Shown piece by piece: positions 61,497 to 64,000 of a stretch of DNA of 64,000 nt (positions within the stretch are counted from its first letter, which is position 1; each line of letters begins with the position of its first letter). The position numbers and the translations under genes are program-made. The stretch is from Poriferisodalis sp022821985 (GTDB lineage: Bacteria; Actinomycetota; Acidimicrobiia; Acidimicrobiales; Poriferisodalaceae). Under the pieces are notes generated by a model. It was not told the origin of the DNA. It saw nothing but the letters and a program-made list of their open reading frames with translations, and made no database searches. The DNA lies in assembly GCF_965219595.1 (NCBI RefSeq), contig NZ_OZ244781.1, forward strand, positions 992,001-1,056,000, given 5' to 3'.

Positions 61497-63014
61497 CTAG
61501 AGGGGTTCGACGCCGCCTTCTGCGCGGCGGCGCTCTACGAAGTCGGCGAGCTCGGCGCGGATGGCGTCGTCCATCGGCGGCTCTTCGTAGTCGGCGAGCA
61601 ACTGCTTCCAGATGCCGTTCGCCCGCTGGGTGGCGTCGAGCGCGCCGTCTTCCTGCCACGTCTCGAAGTTGCGCCAGTCCGACAGCGTCGGCTCGTAGAA
61701 GGCGGTGTTGTAGCGCTCGAGCGTGTGAGCAGCGCCGAAGAAGTGGTTCGCCGGGCCCACCTCGGCGATGGCATCAACCGCCAAGGAGGCATCATCGATG
61801 GCGGTGGGCTGCAGCATCGCCCGGATCATCTGGATCATCTCGGCGTCGATGATGACCTTCTCATAGGAGGCGCACAGCCCGCCCTCGATCCAGCCGAGTC
61901 CGTGCAGCACGTAATTGATGCCGCCCACGATGCACGCCCACAGCGACATCTGCGACTCGTAGGTGGCCTGGGCGTCGGGAGCGTTGGAGGCGTTCGCGTT
62001 CGAGGCCCGCAGCGGCAAGCCGTAACGGCGCGCCAGCTGGCCGCTGATGATCGTGGCCTTCACGTACTCGGGCGTGCCGAATGCCGGAGCACCCGACCGC
62101 ATGTCGACGTTCGAGGTGAAGCTGCCGTAGACAACCGGCACGCCGGGGTTCACGAGCTGCGCCAGCGTGATGCCGGCGAGCGCTTCGGCGTTCTGCAGGG
62201 TGAGCGCGCCGGCGATCGTGACCGGCGCCATCGCCCCCGCCAGGGTGAACGGCGTGTACACGACCGGCTGACCGTGGCGGGCCAGCTCGATGGCGCCCTC
62301 CAGCATCGGTTTGTCGTACACGAGCGGCGAGTTCGCATTGACGACCGTGTGGATGGACGGCTCGCGCAGCAGCGTCTCATGGTCGATGCCGCGGGCGATG
62401 CGGGCGATCTCGATGGCGTCGCTGACACGGGTGCGGCCCAGCGAGTAGCAGAACCCGGGCTTGGTGGACAGGGTGTACATCGCCGACACCGCGTCGAGGT
62501 GACGGGTGCGCACCTTGAGATCGATCGGCTCGACGGAGTGGCCGGTGCACGTGTCCGCGGCGTCGAGCGATTGCTGCAGGCGCAGCATGTTGCAGAAGTC
62601 GACGTAGTTGCCGCTGACCCGACCCCGATCGAGGTCGGACACGTTCGGCGGGCTGCCGACCATGCCGAAGACAACCCAGTCATCGCCGAAGACCACGCTG
62701 TTGGCCGGATCGCGGGCGTGCAGGGTGAAGGTCGATGGGGCGAGCGCCACCTGCTCGACGACCATCTCGGGATCGAACCGCACCCGCACGCCGTCGTCGG
62801 AGCTGGCGCCCGCCTCGAGCAGGATCTGCACTGCTTCGGGCAGCAGGAAGTTCATGCCGATCTCGGACAGCACGCGCAGCGACGCCTCGTGGATGCGTTC
62901 GACTTCGTCGGCGCTGATGAGCTCGACGGGCCGGAAGGTGTTGCGTGCCTGCTGCCGTGGCGCCGCTGCGGCGACTGCGGTCGCGTCCCGGCGTCTACGG
63001 CCTCGACGCGTCAT
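61497..63014 (-). CDS. MttB-family (trimethylamine/glycine betaine) methyltransferase
   Basis: A 505-residue protein of the TMA methyltransferase family. RPVELISADEVERIHEASLR is followed by IGMNFLLPEAVQILLEAGA and the barrel segments NANSPLVYDKPMLEGAIELA and AGAMAPVTIAGALTLQNAEAL. There is no in-frame amber codon, so it is a non-pyrrolysine member acting on quaternary amines such as betaines. No corrinoid protein is adjacent. A TetR gene 118 nt upstream could control it. Confidence 0.85.
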   Translation of the reverse strand: MTRRGRRRRDATAVAAAAPRQQARNTFRPVELISADEVERIHEASLRVLSEIGMNFLLPEAVQILLEAGASSDDGVRVRFDPEMVVEQVALAPSTFTLHARDPANSVVFGDDWVVFGMVGSPPNVSDLDRGRVSGNYVDFCNMLRLQQSLDAADTCTGHSVEPIDLKVRTRHLDAVSAMYTLSTKPGFCYSLGRTRVSDAIEIARIARGIDHETLLREPSIHTVVNANSPLVYDKPMLEGAIELARHGQPVVYTPFTLAGAMAPVTIAGALTLQNAEALAGITLAQLVNPGVPVVYGSFTSNVDMRSGAPAFGTPEYVKATIISGQLARRYGLPLRASNANASNAPDAQATYESQMSLWACIVGGINYVLHGLGWIEGGLCASYEKVIIDAEMIQMIRAMLQPTAIDDASLAVDAIAEVGPANHFFGAAHTLERYNTAFYEPTLSDWRNFETWQEDGALDATQRANGIWKQLLADYEEPPMDDAIRAELADFVERRRAEGGVEPL

Positions 63015-63132
63015 CGTCGCTTTGCCGCTGAGGGGCTCTGACTCTCAAGCCTGGGCTCACTGGGCCGCACCGTACGGTCCTGTCTGGATCAGGTCAATAT
63101 GAACAAGATGCACGTTGCGCAATAACTGAATG

Positions 63133-63735
63133 TCAGAGGCGCAACCCGGCCAAGATGGCCGCTCGCTCGTCATCGGTCGGCGGGCGCCCCACGTAGATCT
63201 CGAAGTAGTACGTGAGCGCTTCGATGCGGGCATCCATCGGCTCATTGACCTCGAGTTCGTACCAGCCCATCTGCAGGAAGTAAATCGTGCGCGCACGGTG
63301 AAGTCTCATGACCGGGTCGCTCACCTCGGCCGCGAGCATCTCCACGCACGCATTCACCCGCCGCTCGTCGGTGGCTCTCAGCTTCTGCCACAGCTCAGGA
63401 TTGCTACGGCCCCAATTACGCACGGCCACCTCGAGGCGCGGGTCGAAGCGTTCCATCCCCAGCCAGCAGCGCATCAATGCGACGTACCTGTCGACGATGC
63501 TGCCCTCGAGCGTCGCGGCCCGGATGATCGAACCTGAGTTGGTCTCCTCCCACACCTCGAGCAGACGGTTGAGCAGGGCTTCGTGGTTCTCGAAGTGCCA
63601 GTAGAAGCTGCCCCGGGTGACGCCGAGCCGCTTGGCGAGCGGCAGGATCTTGACAGCACCGATGCCGTCGGAAACGAGCACCTCCAGTGCGGCCGCCACC
63701 CAGTCATCGGCGCTCAGGCGTGCCCGTTGAGCCAT
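63133..63735 (-). CDS. TetR-family transcriptional regulator
   Basis: A 200-residue regulator. The helix-turn-helix is in ALEVLVSDGIGAVKILPLAK and RLGVTRGSFYWHFENHEALL, and the C-terminal ligand domain is helical. It lies upstream of the methyltransferase gene on the same strand and divergent from a MerR gene; either may be its target. Confidence 0.92.
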   Translation of the reverse strand: MAQRARLSADDWVAAALEVLVSDGIGAVKILPLAKRLGVTRGSFYWHFENHEALLNRLLEVWEETNSGSIIRAATLEGSIVDRYVALMRCWLGMERFDPRLEVAVRNWGRSNPELWQKLRATDERRVNACVEMLAAEVSDPVMRLHRARTIYFLQMGWYELEVNEPMDARIEALTYYFEIYVGRPPTDDERAAILAGLRL

Positions 63736-63852
63736 CGGACCACCCTATCCAGCGACCTGCCGGTCGGTAATTGGGGGAGCGAGAGCCGCTGCGGATGGAC
63801 AGAGCGGGCACTCTGGGAGTTATCACTCCCATAATGCGCCTACGCTGAAGGC

Positions 63853-64000
63853 GTGCGAGTGGAGGAGCTGGCGTCGACGCATGAGGTGAGCGTCGACACC
63901 GTGCGCTATTACCAGAAGATCGGGCTGCTGCACCCGCCTGCACGCCAAGGGCGCATGGCGCGCTACGACGACAGTCATGCGCGGCGGCTCGGCGAGATCC
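63853..64000 (+). CDS. MerR-family regulator, cut by the window edge
   Basis: A GTG start, then VRVEELASTHEVSVDTVRYY and QKIGLLHPPARQGRMARY, the winged helix-turn-helix of MerR regulators, to the edge of the window (49 codons). The effector domain is outside. Gap to tetR: about 118 nt, both transcribed outward. Confidence 0.85.
   Translation, partial: MRVEELASTHEVSVDTVRYYQKIGLLHPPARQGRMARYDDSHARRLGEI

Noticed and set aside
61497..63014. Pyrrolysine-containing methyltransferase
   Set aside because: The frame has no internal UAG and full length is reached without readthrough, so it is the non-pyrrolysine MttB type.

Overview
The window is GC-rich, densely coded bacterial DNA that reads as a high-GC actinobacterium, most likely class Acidimicrobiia or a close relative. 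Supporting markers are three WhiB Fe-S regulators, a SenX3/RegX3-type two-component pair, a GlnR-like orphan regulator, an acyl-CoA carboxylase with an epsilon-like subunit, a PPOX-fold F420/flavin protein, DUF4244-type pilin genes, side-by-side GSI and GSII glutamine synthetases, and an ethylmalonyl-CoA-type mutase. The lineage is an inference from gene content; no rRNA is present.

Layout. 1-8.2 kb: an MFS transporter cut by the window edge, then a phosphate regulon on the minus strand (pstS-pstC-pstA-pstB-phoU-senX3-regX3) behind an 11-nt-periodic PHO-box-like array. 8.2-14 kb: two WhiB genes, tatA and a Tad/Flp pilus cluster (CpaE-like, CpaF/TadA, TadB, TadC, pilin, TadE). 14-31 kb: housekeeping genes, namely tRNA-Sec(UCA), a group 2 sigma factor, NAD synthetase, divergent GSII and GSI with a GlnR-like regulator, RidA, a PPOX protein, an unusual 2Fe-2S/molybdopterin fusion, ErpA, Mrp, NUDIX, selA-selB, a third WhiB and a long-form NfeD. 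tRNA-Pro(CGG) and a 3-hydroxyisobutyrate dehydrogenase-family gene follow.

33.3-46.9 kb is an accessory island. It opens with a serine recombinase. Next come modules, read on the minus strand, of a secreted protein with a conserved signal-peptide/Asp-Gly-Ser-rich N-terminus, an exchangeable hydrophobic middle domain and a conserved EF-hand-like, Cys-containing tail. Each is followed 14 nt later by a small membrane protein. One locus carries a frameshift in a G5 tract plus a downstream signal-less cassette with its own partner gene. A 4,701-bp unit is then repeated in perfect tandem (36637-41337, 41338-46038, partial 46039-46766). Each full unit carries a whole aspartate-semialdehyde dehydrogenase gene (asd), a DUF3467 gene with two small overlapping genes, an IS1380 transposase fragment and the effector/partner module. 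The island ends in a decayed asd remnant next to lysC, which suggests that the native asd was lost and replaced by the amplified copies.

47-64 kb: lysC, a membrane-anchored cyclophilin, aat, an ethylmalonyl-CoA-type mutase, an HTTM/DCC protein, a CoA-transferase/AccE/PccB cluster, a VOC protein, a 5'-3' exonuclease, an intact IS982-family element, an acyl-CoA synthetase, an MttB-family methyltransferase, TetR and a MerR gene cut by the edge.

Two dispersed non-coding families also stand out. One is a ~115-nt element (five copies) with conserved internal-loop sequences held between helices that differ in sequence but stay paired. The other is a ~60-nt REP-like element (six copies) lying mostly just after stop codons, once read into a protein C-terminus.
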